NCBI RefSeq assembly: GCF_900113715.1 | Contig: NZ_FOQK01000008.1 | Coordinates: forward strand, 1 to 64,000 | Reading direction: 5' to 3' | From: Pseudoselenomonas ruminantium | Lineage (GTDB): Bacteria; Bacillota; Negativicutes; Selenomonadales; Selenomonadaceae | DNA length: 64,000 nucleotides | Shown: positions 32,799-41,978 of the stretch, in pieces | How the letters are laid out: every line of letters begins with the position of its first letter | Numbering within the stretch: the first letter of the stretch is position 1 | Position numbers and translations under genes: made by a program | Notes under the pieces: model-generated | What the model saw: the letters and a program-made list of their open reading frames with translations, nothing else | Told to the model about the DNA's origin: nothing | The model's database searches: none

Positions 32799-35228
32799 TC
32801 AATCATTCTTCTGATCCATCGTAGCCATCGATGCGACTTTGTCATTTTCTGCCGTACTCATGAGCTTGACGCCCTGCGTATTGCGGCTGATGACTGAGAT
32901 ATCCTCGACATTCGTGCGGATAACGATACCATCCGTCGTTATCAGCATGAGCTCCTGCTCCGGATGGACAACCTTGATGCCGACGACATAGCCGGTCTTA
33001 TCCGTGACCTTCATGTTGATGAGGCCCTTGCCGCCGCGCGTCTGGCTGCGGTATTCCTCGGTCGGCGTGCGCTTGCCATAGCCGCCCTCGGTGACCGTCA
33101 GTACCTCAGCATTGTGCGTGAGGATATCCATGCCGACAACCTCATCGCCCATGCCCAGGCTGATGCCCTTGACGCCGCGGGCCGTACGGCCCATCGCACG
33201 GACATCATCCTCCGAGAATGCGATAGCCTTGCCGCCCTTCGTGCCGAGCATCAGATAGCTCTCGCCATCGGTGAACTTGACACCGATAAGGTCATCATCA
33301 TCATCAAGATTGATAGCAATCAAGCCGACTTTGCGGATGTTGCTGAACTCAGACAAGCTCGTCTTCTTGACAATACCCTTGCGCGTTGCCATGAACAAGA
33401 AACGCTCCGGATCGAAGCCCTTGACCTGGATGATGGCCGTGATCTTCTCGCCCTGCTCAAGCTGCAGCAGATTGATAATTGCCGTGCCCTTCGCCTGACG
33501 GCTGGCCTCAGCGATCTCATAGGCCTTGAGGTTATATACGCGTCCGCGCGTCGTGAAGAACAGGATGGTGTGGTGCGTCGTCGTGATGAGCATGTTCTCG
33601 ACGAAGTCCTCTTCCTTCGTTCCCATTCCCTTGACGCCCTTGCCACCGCGGTTCTGGCGGCGATAGGTATCGAGCGGGATGCGTTTGATGTAGTTGTTAT
33701 GCGTGAGCGTGATGACGACATCTTCCTCAGCGATGAGGTCTTCGACATCGATCTCCGACGTATCAATCGTGAGTTTCGTGCGGCGCTCGTCGCCGTATTT
33801 CTCTTTGACAGCCGTGAGCTCATCCTTGATGATGCCCAGGATACGCTGCTCGTCTGCGAGGATCGCCTTGTACTCCTCGATAGCTTTCAAGACTTCCTGA
33901 TACTCCTCCTGGATCTTGTCGCGCTCGAGACCGGTCAGGCGCTGCAAGCGCAGGTCAAGGATGGCCTGAGCCTGTTTCTCGCTGAGCTTGAAGCCCGACA
34001 TCAGAGCCTCGCGGGCGATATCCGCCGTGCGGCTCTCGCGGATGGTCGTGATGACCGCATCGAGATGATCGAGGGCAATCGTCAAGCCTTCGAGGATATG
34101 TGCACGGGCCTCAGCCTTAGCCAGCTCGTATTTCGTCCGGCGGGTGATTACATCTTCCTGATGCTTGATGTAATAGTGCAGAACCTGCTTGAGGTTCAAG
34201 ACCTGTGGCTTGCCGTCGACAAGTGCCAGCATGATGACACCGAAGCTCTCCTGCAGCTGCGTGTGCTTGTAGAGCTGATTCAGGATGACATTCGGGTTGG
34301 AGTCCTTGCGCAGGTCGACGACCACACGCATACCATTGCGGTCAGACTCATCGCGCAGGTCAGTGATGCCCTCAATCTGCTTGTCGCGGACGAGCTGGGC
34401 GATCTTCTCGACCAGACGCGCCTTGTTAACCTGATACGGCAGCTCCGTCACGATGATGCGCGGCTTGCCATTCGACATCGTCTCGATATGCGCATTGGCA
34501 CGCATCTTGATGATGCCGCGGCCCGTCGTGTACGCCTGGCGGATACCCTCTTTGCCGAGGATAAGGCCAGCCGTCGGGAAATCCGGTCCCTTGATGACCG
34601 TCATGAGCTCATCGACAGTCGCATCCGGATTATCGATGAGCATCAGCGTGCCATCAATGACCTCACTCATGTTGTGCGGCGGGATATTCGTCGCCATGCC
34701 GACGGCGATGCCCGAAGTACCATTCACGAGAAGCTGCGGGAACTTCGCCGGCAGCACCGACGGCTCCTTCATCGACTCATCGTAGTTCGGCACGAACTCC
34801 ACCGTGTCCTTGTCGATATCCTGCAGCATGAGCTCGGAAATCTTCGACATACGGACCTCGGTATAACGCATTGCTGCCGCCGGGTCGCCATCGACCGAAC
34901 CGAAGTTGCCGTGGCCGTCAGCGAGCATATAGCGCATCGAGAAATCCTGTGCCATACGCACGATGGCATCATAGACCGAGGAATCACCATGCGGGTGATA
35001 TTTACCGAGAACTTCGCCGACGATACGCGCCGACTTCTTGTACGGTTTATTGGAACCCATGCCGGCTTCCTGCATCGCATAAAGGATGCGGCGATGTACC
35101 GGCTTCAGGCCGTCACGGACATCTGGCAAAGCACGCGCGACGATGACGCTCATCGCATAGTCGATGTAGCAGTTTTTCATCTCGTGTTCCAGATTGACCG
35201 GGACTATCTTTCCCTGACCAAAATCCAC
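32799..35228 (-). CDS. gyrA: DNA gyrase subunit A
   Basis: 809 residues. It contains the winged-helix/tower breakage-reunion domain with catalytic Tyr122 ([10 protein letters not shown]) and a C-terminal beta-pinwheel with the GyrA box QNRGGKG. The quinolone region [17 protein letters not shown] keeps Ser83 and Asp87, so no resistance substitution is visible. It introduces negative supercoils with GyrB. A GTG start at 35228 follows GAGGTGA. Here gyrA is about 18 kb from gyrB, separated by the Tad locus; in many Firmicutes the two are adjacent. Confidence 0.97.
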   Translation of the reverse strand: MDFGQGKIVPVNLEHEMKNCYIDYAMSVIVARALPDVRDGLKPVHRRILYAMQEAGMGSNKPYKKSARIVGEVLGKYHPHGDSSVYDAIVRMAQDFSMRYMLADGHGNFGSVDGDPAAAMRYTEVRMSKISELMLQDIDKDTVEFVPNYDESMKEPSVLPAKFPQLLVNGTSGIAVGMATNIPPHNMSEVIDGTLMLIDNPDATVDELMTVIKGPDFPTAGLILGKEGIRQAYTTGRGIIKMRANAHIETMSNGKPRIIVTELPYQVNKARLVEKIAQLVRDKQIEGITDLRDESDRNGMRVVVDLRKDSNPNVILNQLYKHTQLQESFGVIMLALVDGKPQVLNLKQVLHYYIKHQEDVITRRTKYELAKAEARAHILEGLTIALDHLDAVITTIRESRTADIAREALMSGFKLSEKQAQAILDLRLQRLTGLERDKIQEEYQEVLKAIEEYKAILADEQRILGIIKDELTAVKEKYGDERRTKLTIDTSEIDVEDLIAEEDVVITLTHNNYIKRIPLDTYRRQNRGGKGVKGMGTKEEDFVENMLITTTHHTILFFTTRGRVYNLKAYEIAEASRQAKGTAIINLLQLEQGEKITAIIQVKGFDPERFLFMATRKGIVKKTSLSEFSNIRKVGLIAINLDDDDDLIGVKFTDGESYLMLGTKGGKAIAFSEDDVRAMGRTARGVKGISLGMGDEVVGMDILTHNAEVLTVTEGGYGKRTPTEEYRSQTRGGKGLINMKVTDKTGYVVGIKVVHPEQELMLITTDGIVIRTNVEDISVISRNTQGVKLMSTAENDKVASMATMDQKND

Positions 35229-35266
35229 AATCTCACCTCAAAACAAATTCTTAGCTTACAAAGTAA

Positions 35267-35297
35267 AAGCCTTCCCCTCTGAGGAAGGCTTAAAAAA
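35267..35297 (-). terminator. Terminator of the Ppx/GppA gene
   Basis: AAGCCTTCC - 7 bases - GGAAGGCTT stem with A/T runs on both sides. Confidence 0.75.
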
Positions 35298-35370
35298 GAC
35301 TTTTCAGTAACTTATATTTTACCATAAAAAGGCCGGAAATCCAAACAAATACTCCCAATCCCCATGGATT

Positions 35371-36285
35371 TTACGCCTTTTGCCCGATGATCTGGTCATA
35401 AATATAGCCCTCGCGCACCCCCGAATCGCTGTAAGTGATGACGCCGCTCTTGAAGCGGCGCGCCAGCACATCGGCAATGATGAGCCCAGGGATGATGGTA
35501 TGCATGCGCTCCGGTACAGCCCGCATCAGCATGATGGCCATGTCCTGCGTCATCTCCTGCTCACTCGTGAACATCCCGATGATGGACTTCAGGCGTTTCG
35601 TCTCCATGCGCGTATTGGCCGCCGGCTGATTGAACATGATGTTATAGAGAGCCGAGGCGCCCTTGAACGTACCGCCGATACCGGCGATCTCCGCTTCGTT
35701 GACATAGGCAAAATCCTTAGCCGCCTGGATCGTCGCCTCAGCTTCCGCCCGCATGGCCATGCACTCGCTGAGCGACGGCAGGAGCTTGCTCACATACTTC
35801 GTGCGGAAGGCCAGCGACCCCAGCGGCAAGCTAGTCTTATACTGTATCTGCCGCTCGCGATACGTCACGATCTCCGTGCTGCCACCACCGATATCGATGA
35901 GCAGCCCCGATGACGTCTGCAGATTATGCGTCGCCCCGATGAAATCAAACGTCGCCTCCTCATCGCCCGTTATGACCCGTATGGCAAGGCCTGTCCGCCG
36001 CTCGATCTCTCCTACGGCCGCCCGGCTGTTCTTGGCATTGCGCAGCGCAGCCGTCGTGAAGGCCGTCACCTGCGTGATGCGGAATGTCGCCAGGAAATCT
36101 TTGAACTCCCCGAGGATCTCCACCGCCTTATCGATGCCCTGCTGCTGCATCACACCATCGCGCAGATAGGCGGCCAGCCCCACCGTATGTTTTTTCTTCA
36201 GCAGCATCTCGATGTGGCTGCCCTCTATCAGATAGATGGCCATGCGCACCGTATTCGAACCGATATCTATGATTCCATGAAGCAT
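35371..36285 (-). CDS. Ppx/GppA-family exopolyphosphatase
   Basis: 304 residues, the short single-module form with actin-like ATPase fold. Motifs are HGIIDIGSNTVRM (phosphate 1), LLIDIGGGSTEI (phosphate 2) and IAGIGGTFKGASAL. It hydrolyses polyphosphate or pppGpp; the short form lacks the C-terminal HD domain. The ATG at 36285 is chosen for GGGAG 7 bases before. It starts just after the threonine-synthase-like gene, whose 3' end is about 25 bases upstream, suggesting co-transcription. Confidence 0.9.
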   Translation of the reverse strand: MLHGIIDIGSNTVRMAIYLIEGSHIEMLLKKKHTVGLAAYLRDGVMQQQGIDKAVEILGEFKDFLATFRITQVTAFTTAALRNAKNSRAAVGEIERRTGLAIRVITGDEEATFDFIGATHNLQTSSGLLIDIGGGSTEIVTYRERQIQYKTSLPLGSLAFRTKYVSKLLPSLSECMAMRAEAEATIQAAKDFAYVNEAEIAGIGGTFKGASALYNIMFNQPAANTRMETKRLKSIIGMFTSEQEMTQDMAIMLMRAVPERMHTIIPGLIIADVLARRFKSGVITYSDSGVREGYIYDQIIGQKA

Positions 36286-36310
36286 ATCGTCACTCCCGCC
36301 AGGATTTATT

Positions 36311-37306
36311 TCAACGTTTGAGGCCATTGCCCGTAAGAGGTACGACCACGCGGTAATTGTCCGGCTTGCCCGACTGGAAGAACTTCTCCGCTCCAGCCAG
36401 TGCCGCCGCCGAGGTCATCTCCACATAGATACCGCAATGTGCCAGGTGTTTCTTGGCCCGCAGGATTTCGCAATCCTCAATCGTCACAACATCGCCATTG
36501 CTGGCCTTGATAGCCTCGATCATCCAATCCAGCCGCTTCGGCTGCTCAATGCGGATAGCCTCTGCAATCGTCGTCTTCTTCGGCTGCTCCGGCAAGCCAT
36601 GATAGGCATCATAAAGCGGCGCACACTTACGGCTCTGCACCGCCACGAAATGCGGCAGACGGCCAATCTCCATAAAGCCCAGGAACAAGCCGATCAGCAG
36701 CGTGCCGTTGCCCACCGGCACGAAAATATAGTCGGGCACATGGCCGCCGAGCTGCTCATACATCTCCTTGGCAATCGACTTCATGCCCTCAAAGAACAGG
36801 GGATTATAGACGTGGGAAGCATAGTATGCATCACCGAGATTCTGCTTGACCGCTGCACAGGCCTTCATGCGGCCATTGGCGACCTTGATGATCTTGGCCC
36901 CATAGGCCTCGATCTGCGTCACGAGCTCATTCGACACATCATCGGGCACATATACCGTGCACTCCATCCCTGCTGCTGCCGCATAGGCTGCAATCGCTGC
37001 ACCGGCATTACCTGCCGAGTCAAGGGCAATCTTCTTGACCCCCAGATGATGGATTTCATTGATCAGCGTATAGGCACCACGATCCTTGAAGGAGCCAGTC
37101 GGCAGCAGGTTCTCCAGCTTCAGCAGGAATTCCAGCTTGCCATCCCGGAACGGCAGCAGCGGCGTCTGGAACTCTCCCAGACTGATTTCATGGACTGGCT
37201 CATCATCGGCATCTTTATGCAGACGGAACATGCCGCCACATTCACACATATAGGAATGACTATTGAGTGGATACTGTTTCTTGCATTTCTCACAATAAAA
37301 GTACAT
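36311..37306 (-). CDS. Threonine-synthase-like PLP enzyme with N-terminal zinc ribbon
   Basis: 331 residues. The first 35 residues hold a rubredoxin-like zinc ribbon (CEKC ... CECGG). The rest is a fold-type II PLP domain: the Schiff-base lysine is in LLPTGSFKDRG, the phosphate-binding/Asn loop in SAGNAGAAIAAYA, and PVGNGTLLIG follows. Threonine synthases of this class turn O-phosphohomoserine into threonine, but related lyases share the plan, so the substrate is not certain. The ATG at 37306 follows an AAGGGGG site. Confidence 0.8.
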   Translation of the reverse strand: MYFYCEKCKKQYPLNSHSYMCECGGMFRLHKDADDEPVHEISLGEFQTPLLPFRDGKLEFLLKLENLLPTGSFKDRGAYTLINEIHHLGVKKIALDSAGNAGAAIAAYAAAAGMECTVYVPDDVSNELVTQIEAYGAKIIKVANGRMKACAAVKQNLGDAYYASHVYNPLFFEGMKSIAKEMYEQLGGHVPDYIFVPVGNGTLLIGLFLGFMEIGRLPHFVAVQSRKCAPLYDAYHGLPEQPKKTTIAEAIRIEQPKRLDWMIEAIKASNGDVVTIEDCEILRAKKHLAHCGIYVEMTSAAALAGAEKFFQSGKPDNYRVVVPLTGNGLKR

Positions 37307-37409
37307 GGATAAGCCCCCTTTTCTATAAGAATATCTTAACATAGGTATTCGGCAAAACTGTACAATTCCCTTTACACTTTGGAATTAAAATTTTTATAAA
37401 TATACCCTA

Positions 37410-37438
37410 TTGAAATAACTTGGCAAATGTTGTATTAT
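37410..37438 (+). promoter_or_regulatory. Promoter of the candidate small RNA
   Basis: -35 TTGAAA (37410-37415), 17 bases, -10 TATTAT (37433-37438). Transcription should start near 37445. Confidence 0.65.
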
Positions 37439-37444
37439 ATCTAT

Positions 37445-37536
37445 GGGAGAACAACAACATGTTGTATATGTTGTTGTAGGCAGAAGGTATAGAGGCGGCA
37501 AAAGCGGGAACGTTCGGTTGTTCCCGCTTTTGTATT
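37445..37536 (+). ncRNA. Candidate small RNA or attenuated leader
   Basis: A consensus-like promoter is followed by a 10-bp hairpin (ACAACAACAT - GTTGTAT - ATGTTGTTGT, 37451-37477). A 20-base single-stranded segment and an intrinsic terminator follow (AAAAGCGGGAAC ... GTTCCCGCTTTT, 37500-37531, then TGTATT). The predicted transcript is about 90 bases. A 41-codon frame starts at 37443 but has no ribosome site and runs through the terminator. It may instead be an attenuating leader for the guanylate-kinase-like gene 70 bases on. Confidence 0.5.
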
Positions 37537-37605
37537 GCCTGCATTCCTATGCTAAAATAGACATATAGATTTTCTGTAAAGCTGTAATGTAAGGATGAAT
37601 ATACT

Positions 37606-38202
37606 ATGACAAATAAGATTTATGCACTAGTAGGTCCTCATGCATCCGGCAAGGCGACACTCGCCTCACACCTCATGTCCATGGGCATCCATTTCATACC
37701 GACATATACGACCTATGTCTTCCCGGAGCGTGGCAAAACGCATCAGAAATCCGAAAGTGCCCACCTCTACCGCAGTGTGAGCCGTGAGGAGTTCAATTCC
37801 CTCGACCTCGTCGTGCAGTTCACGCACAAGGGCGATGCCTTCGGCATCCGCAAGGATGACATCCTCAACTCGCTCAAGGACCATCAAATCAGCGTCATGA
37901 TCCTCGAGGCCAACGGCATCAAGCAGCTCAACAAGCTCATCAAGAAAAAGCTTGCGACCGTCTATCTCATGGTCGACTACGTCGCGCTCATCGATCGCAT
38001 GCTGAATACCGGCCACACCAACGAAGAGATCAAATACCACCTCCAGTATGCCGAAAACAACAAAGAATTCGACACCTGGAAAATCGCGACCTATGTCATC
38101 AAGAACACCGGCACACCGGAAATGGCGCTCGTCCAGCTCCTGTCCATCATGGGGCTCACCACAGTCATCCCGCAAAAGGACTTCAACGCCATGATAAAAT
38201 GA
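37606..38202 (+). CDS. Guanylate-kinase-like P-loop protein
   Basis: 198 residues. The P-loop reads ALVGPHASGKATL, and the GMP-binding-like region has TYTTYVFPERGKTH and YRSVSREEFNSLDLVVQFTH, as in guanylate kinases. The usual Arg-rich TTRxPR element is degenerate (TYTTYVFPERGK), so it is a paralogue whose substrate may not be GMP. It is cytoplasmic, with a normal length. AAGGATG precedes the ATG, and a terminator follows 20 bases after the stop. Confidence 0.8.
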   Translation: MTNKIYALVGPHASGKATLASHLMSMGIHFIPTYTTYVFPERGKTHQKSESAHLYRSVSREEFNSLDLVVQFTHKGDAFGIRKDDILNSLKDHQISVMILEANGIKQLNKLIKKKLATVYLMVDYVALIDRMLNTGHTNEEIKYHLQYAENNKEFDTWKIATYVIKNTGTPEMALVQLLSIMGLTTVIPQKDFNAMIK

Positions 38203-38223
38203 ACAAGGATATCGTAAGCTCCA

Positions 38224-38251
38224 CACCGCTAGATTATCTAGCGGTGTTTTT
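38224..38251 (+). terminator. Terminator after the guanylate-kinase-like gene
   Basis: CACCGCTAGA - TTA - TCTAGCGGTG hairpin followed by five T. Confidence 0.85.
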
Positions 38252-38285
38252 CATTCTACCTATAGCCAATCACAAACTAGAGCGT

Positions 38286-38365
38286 TATAATAAAATTGCC
38301 GATATCGGCAATTTATATTTCGATATATGTATTTTTTATTGGCTATATTTTGCCGTAAATGGCAA
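38286..38365 (+). promoter_or_regulatory. fic promoter with two identical-pattern operators
   Basis: A -10 box TATAAT lies at 38286-38291, with a weak -35 TAGCCA at 38263. Right after it is a 22-bp perfect palindrome (38293-38314) with core TTGCC-GATATC-GGCAA. A second TTGCC-N6-GGCAA occurs at 38350-38365, its centre 54 bp away and 15 bases before the fic start codon. Repressor binding at the start site and inside the leader is suggested. The Fic protein's own N-terminal helix-turn-helix is the obvious candidate. Confidence 0.65.
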
Positions 38366-38379
38366 GAAAGGAAGTTGCT

Positions 38380-39273
38380 ATGACTTATCTGTCCGTACAG
38401 GAAGCAGCTGAAAAATGGGGCCTTTCAGCGCGCAGCGTGCGAAATTACTGCGCAGCAGGCCGCATTGCCGGTGCCTTTCAGACTGGCCGCAGCTGGAATA
38501 TCCCTGCTGATGCTCAGCTTCCCCACCGCAAACCACGAACAGGAACAAAGCCGCGTACACTACTGACCATACTCCGGCAGGAAAAAGCCAATCAGCAAAA
38601 AGGGGGCATCTACCACCGGATACAGATTGATCTGACCTACAACTCCAATCATATCGAAGGCAGCCGCCTTTCCCACGAAGAAACGCGCTATATCTATGAA
38701 ACGAATACTATCGGCCAAACGAACAATAGATGCATCAATGTCGATGACATCGTCGAAACCATGAACCACTTCCGTTGCATCGATAGAATCATCGACACAG
38801 CCGAAAATCGCATTACCGAAAAAATGATAAAGGAACTCCATCGGCAGCTCAAAAGCGGGACCTCTGACAGCCGCCAAAGCTGGTTCGCCGTCGGCGACTA
38901 TAAACGCCTTCCCAATGAAGTCGGCGGTAACCCCACCTGTCCTCCCGAGGAAGTAGCCACCAAGATAAAAGAACTGCTAACATGGTACAACGAACGAAAA
39001 AACATATCCTTCGACGATTTGCTGGAATTCCATCATCGCTTTGAACAGATTCATCCCTTCCAGGACGGCAATGGCCGCGTCGGCCGCCTCCTTTTATTCA
39101 AAGAATGTCTGCATCATAAAATCGTCCCCTTTATCATAACCGACCAGCTAAAACTCTTTTATTACCGCGGATTAGCCAACTGGAAAAACGAAAAAGGCTG
39201 GCTTCGCGATACTTGTCTGACTGCACAGGATGCCTTCAAAAAACATCTCGATTATTTTCGTATTTCGTATTGA
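38380..39273 (+). CDS. Fic-domain AMPylase-type protein with N-terminal DNA-binding domain
   Basis: 297 residues. The N-terminus (about 1-55: LSVQEAAEKWGLSARSVRNY, AAGRIAGAFQTGRSWNIP) is a MerR/excisionase-like helix-turn-helix. The Fic core carries HPFQDGNGRVGR, the full HxFx(D/E)GNGRxxR motif. The helix SNHIEG (about 90) fits the inhibitory (S/T)xxxE(G/N) motif in the class II N-terminal position, so the enzyme is probably self-inhibited. Fic proteins transfer AMP or other groups to proteins. AAAGGAAG precedes the ATG at 38380. Two operators upstream suggest it represses itself. Confidence 0.88.
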   Translation: MTYLSVQEAAEKWGLSARSVRNYCAAGRIAGAFQTGRSWNIPADAQLPHRKPRTGTKPRTLLTILRQEKANQQKGGIYHRIQIDLTYNSNHIEGSRLSHEETRYIYETNTIGQTNNRCINVDDIVETMNHFRCIDRIIDTAENRITEKMIKELHRQLKSGTSDSRQSWFAVGDYKRLPNEVGGNPTCPPEEVATKIKELLTWYNERKNISFDDLLEFHHRFEQIHPFQDGNGRVGRLLLFKECLHHKIVPFIITDQLKLFYYRGLANWKNEKGWLRDTCLTAQDAFKKHLDYFRISY

Positions 39274-39274
39274 A

Positions 39275-39318
39275 TTTTACCCTTTTTCTCTTTCAAAAAC
39301 AGGAGAAAAAGGGTAAAA
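39275..39318. terminator. Hairpin after fic
   Basis: TTTTACCCTTTTTCTC and its exact complement GAGAAAAAGGGTAAAA form a 16-bp stem with a 12-base loop, directly after the fic stop. Confidence 0.65.
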
Positions 39319-39373
39319 TATTGTATATAGATATATAATATTATCTCATCAAAATAGAGGAAGAGGTTGGCAT

Positions 39374-40636
39374 ATGTTCGCAAAATATCTACACCAAAAA
39401 GGCGCCATTTTGATTCTGACAGCATTACTGCTTCCTATGCTGATTTGCGGAACAGGATTAGCCGTTGATTTAGGCAATATTTACGTACAAAAAACCCGTC
39501 TGCAAAACACAGCAGACGCCGCTGCACTGGCCGGAGCAAAAGCCTATGCCGTCAATAACGAAACGACCAGCAAGCATCCATATGCCAACACAACAGCCAG
39601 CCAATATATACAGGGCGACTATCATAATCTTAACACCGATGAACCTATAGCCGAACCAATATATACAGCTGACACCGATAAAAATATCACTCGTTTTCAT
39701 GTAGAACTTTCCAAGGAAGTTCCGCTTTATTTCCTGAAAATCTTCTACGATAAAGATACATTTACCGTACCAGCAAAAAGCATCGCCGCGATTACCTATA
39801 AAGGAACGCCAGCGAATAACAACCCATTCAAGAACCTTTTTACCTTTACCAAGGATTTGAACACCCTGAACGTCATGTCACTCGATCCGAATAATAAGAC
39901 GATATTTACCACCTTCAATGGCAATATCGTCTATACCAACGGCACAGGTACCAACCAGCCATCCTTCCGGCCCAACACCTTGCAGTATAATGCCAACGAT
40001 CCGGATGCCAAGGCTTTCTACCCTTCAGAAACAAAAGGCAAACGCGCCAATGACCCGGAAGTAAGCGCCAAAGGCTATAAAGCCCAATACCAAAACCTGA
40101 ATCTCTATTCCTATGCCAATACACTCAAGGAAAAATATAAAAACACCACCAAATATTCCAATCGGGAATATGACAATTTCTGGCTATCGGCAAACGCAAT
40201 CAACCAAACCGAATATTATATAAAGAATGCCAATGAAGCTGTCATTGACTTATCGCAAAATACCAATAAAATAAGCAATGATCCTATCCATATTACCGTA
40301 GATTCAGCATCGAACCCCAAAATTCGTCTGAACAACAATAGTTCCAACGAAAACCAGCCTATCATTTACACCTATCTGGGAAAAAACGATGTCGTTTTCG
40401 AAGGCAGTGGCGGAAGTTTTTACGGCATTATCTATGCACCGTATGCGAGAGTTTTCTGCAACGATAATAATTTCAAATTCTATGGAAGCATTGTCAGTGA
40501 AAGCATTCGCCTTGAGGCCAATGGTGCCCAATACCATTTCAAGGATTATACCAAATATCTGCCGCTTTCGGATGACAGCAGCTCTTCCTCTGAAGGCAGC
40601 CAAACTACTGGCGATTATACGATTACTCTGGTCTGA
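39374..40636 (+). CDS. tadG: TadG-like Flp pilus-assembly protein
   Basis: 420 residues. The N-terminus is typical of TadG-like proteins: a short basic start, one transmembrane helix (about 11-32, AILILTALLLPMLICGTGLA), then VDLGNIYVQKTRLQNTADAAALAGA. The large extracytoplasmic part is Asn/Tyr-rich and ends in a beta-helix-like segment (IIYTYLGKNDVVFEGSGGSF, GIIYAPYARVFC) like the DUF7305 domain of Tad-associated proteins, plus a Ser/Thr tail. It is convergent with the rest of the tad genes and lower in GC. The ribosome site is GAGGAAGAGG. Confidence 0.78.
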   Translation: MFAKYLHQKGAILILTALLLPMLICGTGLAVDLGNIYVQKTRLQNTADAAALAGAKAYAVNNETTSKHPYANTTASQYIQGDYHNLNTDEPIAEPIYTADTDKNITRFHVELSKEVPLYFLKIFYDKDTFTVPAKSIAAITYKGTPANNNPFKNLFTFTKDLNTLNVMSLDPNNKTIFTTFNGNIVYTNGTGTNQPSFRPNTLQYNANDPDAKAFYPSETKGKRANDPEVSAKGYKAQYQNLNLYSYANTLKEKYKNTTKYSNREYDNFWLSANAINQTEYYIKNANEAVIDLSQNTNKISNDPIHITVDSASNPKIRLNNNSSNENQPIIYTYLGKNDVVFEGSGGSFYGIIYAPYARVFCNDNNFKFYGSIVSESIRLEANGAQYHFKDYTKYLPLSDDSSSSSEGSQTTGDYTITLV

Positions 40637-40658
40637 TTCCCAATCATTTACTGGCACT

Positions 40659-40689
40659 AAAAAAGTCACGGTCAATCCGTGACTTTTTT
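40659..40689. terminator. Bidirectional terminator between tadG and the tad operon
   Basis: AAAAAAGTCACGG - TCAAT - CCGTGACTTTTTT, 13-bp stem with A and T runs. It overlaps the 3' end of the DUF192 gene on the minus strand. Confidence 0.9.
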
Positions 40690-41022
40690 ATTATGCAATA
40701 TCATATCTTTTTCGAGGCCATAACGCGCTGCTTCGCCGGCATTCATTTCAATTACTGCCCAGGCTTTTGGGCACCAGGATATTCCTATCCAGGGACGCAA
40801 ATTCCGGACTACCTTCAGCACGCGGTATTCCTTGTCAATATACACCGCATCAATGCTAAAACGCATAAAGCACATATGAATGCTATTGCAAGGAGCCAGC
40901 AATAAGCCTGTACCCCTGGCCAGTTTTTTCCGCCCCATCAGGCCTAGGAAACGCTGCCAAAAAGAATCCGCGATCTCCAGCCGGAGCTGCACATCTTTCT
41001 TTCCGCCCACGTCTTTCTCCAT
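40672..41022 (-). CDS. DUF192-family protein at the end of the tad operon
   Basis: 116 residues. DUF192 signatures: SFWQRFLGLMGRK, the GLLLAPCNSIHMCFMRF loop, IDAVYIDKEYRVL and the AWAVIEMNAGEAARYGL end. There is no signal peptide, unlike many DUF192 proteins, so it may be cytoplasmic. It lies 15 bases after tadC and is the last gene of the operon; DUF192 genes are often found beside tad or cpa loci. GGAGG before the ATG at 41022 sets the start. Confidence 0.85.
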   Translation of the reverse strand: MEKDVGGKKDVQLRLEIADSFWQRFLGLMGRKKLARGTGLLLAPCNSIHMCFMRFSIDAVYIDKEYRVLKVVRNLRPWIGISWCPKAWAVIEMNAGEAARYGLEKDMILHNKKVTD

Positions 41023-41036
41023 CAATCTGCCTCCGC

Positions 41037-41978
41037 TTACATATTCTTTACGAGGAACAACAGCGTCGGTACCAGTGTCACGACGAATAACGCTGGAAAA
41101 ATGAACAACACCAGCGGAAAGACAATCTTTACCGGTGCTTTCATGGCTTTCGCCTTTACATACTGCCGCCGCCGTTCCCGGATATTATCCGCCTGATTTT
41201 TCAGCGTCTGCCCCATGCTCGTGCCAAGCCGTTCGGCCTGAATCAGCGATGTCATGAATAGCGAAACATCCTGTACCTGACAGCGCTTGGAAACATTGTG
41301 CATGGCCGTCCGCCGTACCATGCCCATGCGGATATCCTCCTGCATGCGGCGGCATTCATCGACAAAGGGCCCTTTCATGCGGTCAATGATTTTGCGCATA
41401 GACGCATCAAAGGATAAACCGGCCTGAACGCTGACACAAAGCAAATCCAGCACCTCTGGCAGCTGATGCTGGATAGATTCCTGCCGCTTCTGAATCATGA
41501 TATTGAGCACCACGATAGGCATGGCACCACCCAGCAGGCCGCTAAATACCAGGAACATGATTTTCTGGATTAACGCATAGTGCGCATTCCAGGTCAACAT
41601 AAGCATCAAGCCCCACATGACCGCCGAGCCTAGCAAGCAGGATAGGATGAATTCATTGACCGTCCAGGCCTTTGCCTTGCCCGCCATAGCGATGCGCGCG
41701 GCAATCACCTGATTCATTTCTTTCGGTGCCAGCCTTGTCACAGTCTGTACCAAAGCCCGCAGCAAAGGCTGAACCACACGCTCGACAAAAGGAATTTCGC
41801 TGAGTTTCCGCTCCCTAGCCGCTTGCCGGTAAACCGCGCCTTTTTTATCCGCATCATCCTGAATACTCATAATGCGTTTATGGATTTGCGACTGGGGACG
41901 GATTTTCTTCTCAATCAGCCCGTATAAAAGCAGGAATATCACAACTGCCAGCGACATGGCAAAGCAAAATATCAGCAT
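41037..41978 (-). CDS. tadC: Tad pilus inner-membrane platform protein TadC
   Basis: 313 residues, type II secretion F-like fold with three or four transmembrane segments (about 1-20, 120-165, 285-310). The cytoplasmic part contains LPEVLDLLCVSVQAGLSFDA and TSLIQAERLGTSMGQTLKNQ, diagnostic of the GspF/TadC group. With TadB it forms the platform driven by TadA. It begins at the last base of tadA (1-base overlap), so translation is coupled. Confidence 0.93.
   Translation of the reverse strand: MLIFCFAMSLAVVIFLLLYGLIEKKIRPQSQIHKRIMSIQDDADKKGAVYRQAARERKLSEIPFVERVVQPLLRALVQTVTRLAPKEMNQVIAARIAMAGKAKAWTVNEFILSCLLGSAVMWGLMLMLTWNAHYALIQKIMFLVFSGLLGGAMPIVVLNIMIQKRQESIQHQLPEVLDLLCVSVQAGLSFDASMRKIIDRMKGPFVDECRRMQEDIRMGMVRRTAMHNVSKRCQVQDVSLFMTSLIQAERLGTSMGQTLKNQADNIRERRRQYVKAKAMKAPVKIVFPLVLFIFPALFVVTLVPTLLFLVKNM

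Noticed and set aside
32799-35228. Quinolone-resistance change in gyrA
   Set aside because: Ser83 and Asp87 are the susceptible-type residues.
32964-35282. 772-codon open frame opposite gyrA
   Set aside because: It lies wholly antisense to an intact gyrA and has an Arg/Asp/Leu-heavy composition typical of an antisense shadow in GC-rich DNA.
37443-37568. 41-codon frame inside the small RNA candidate
   Set aside because: No ribosome site, and it would read through both hairpins.
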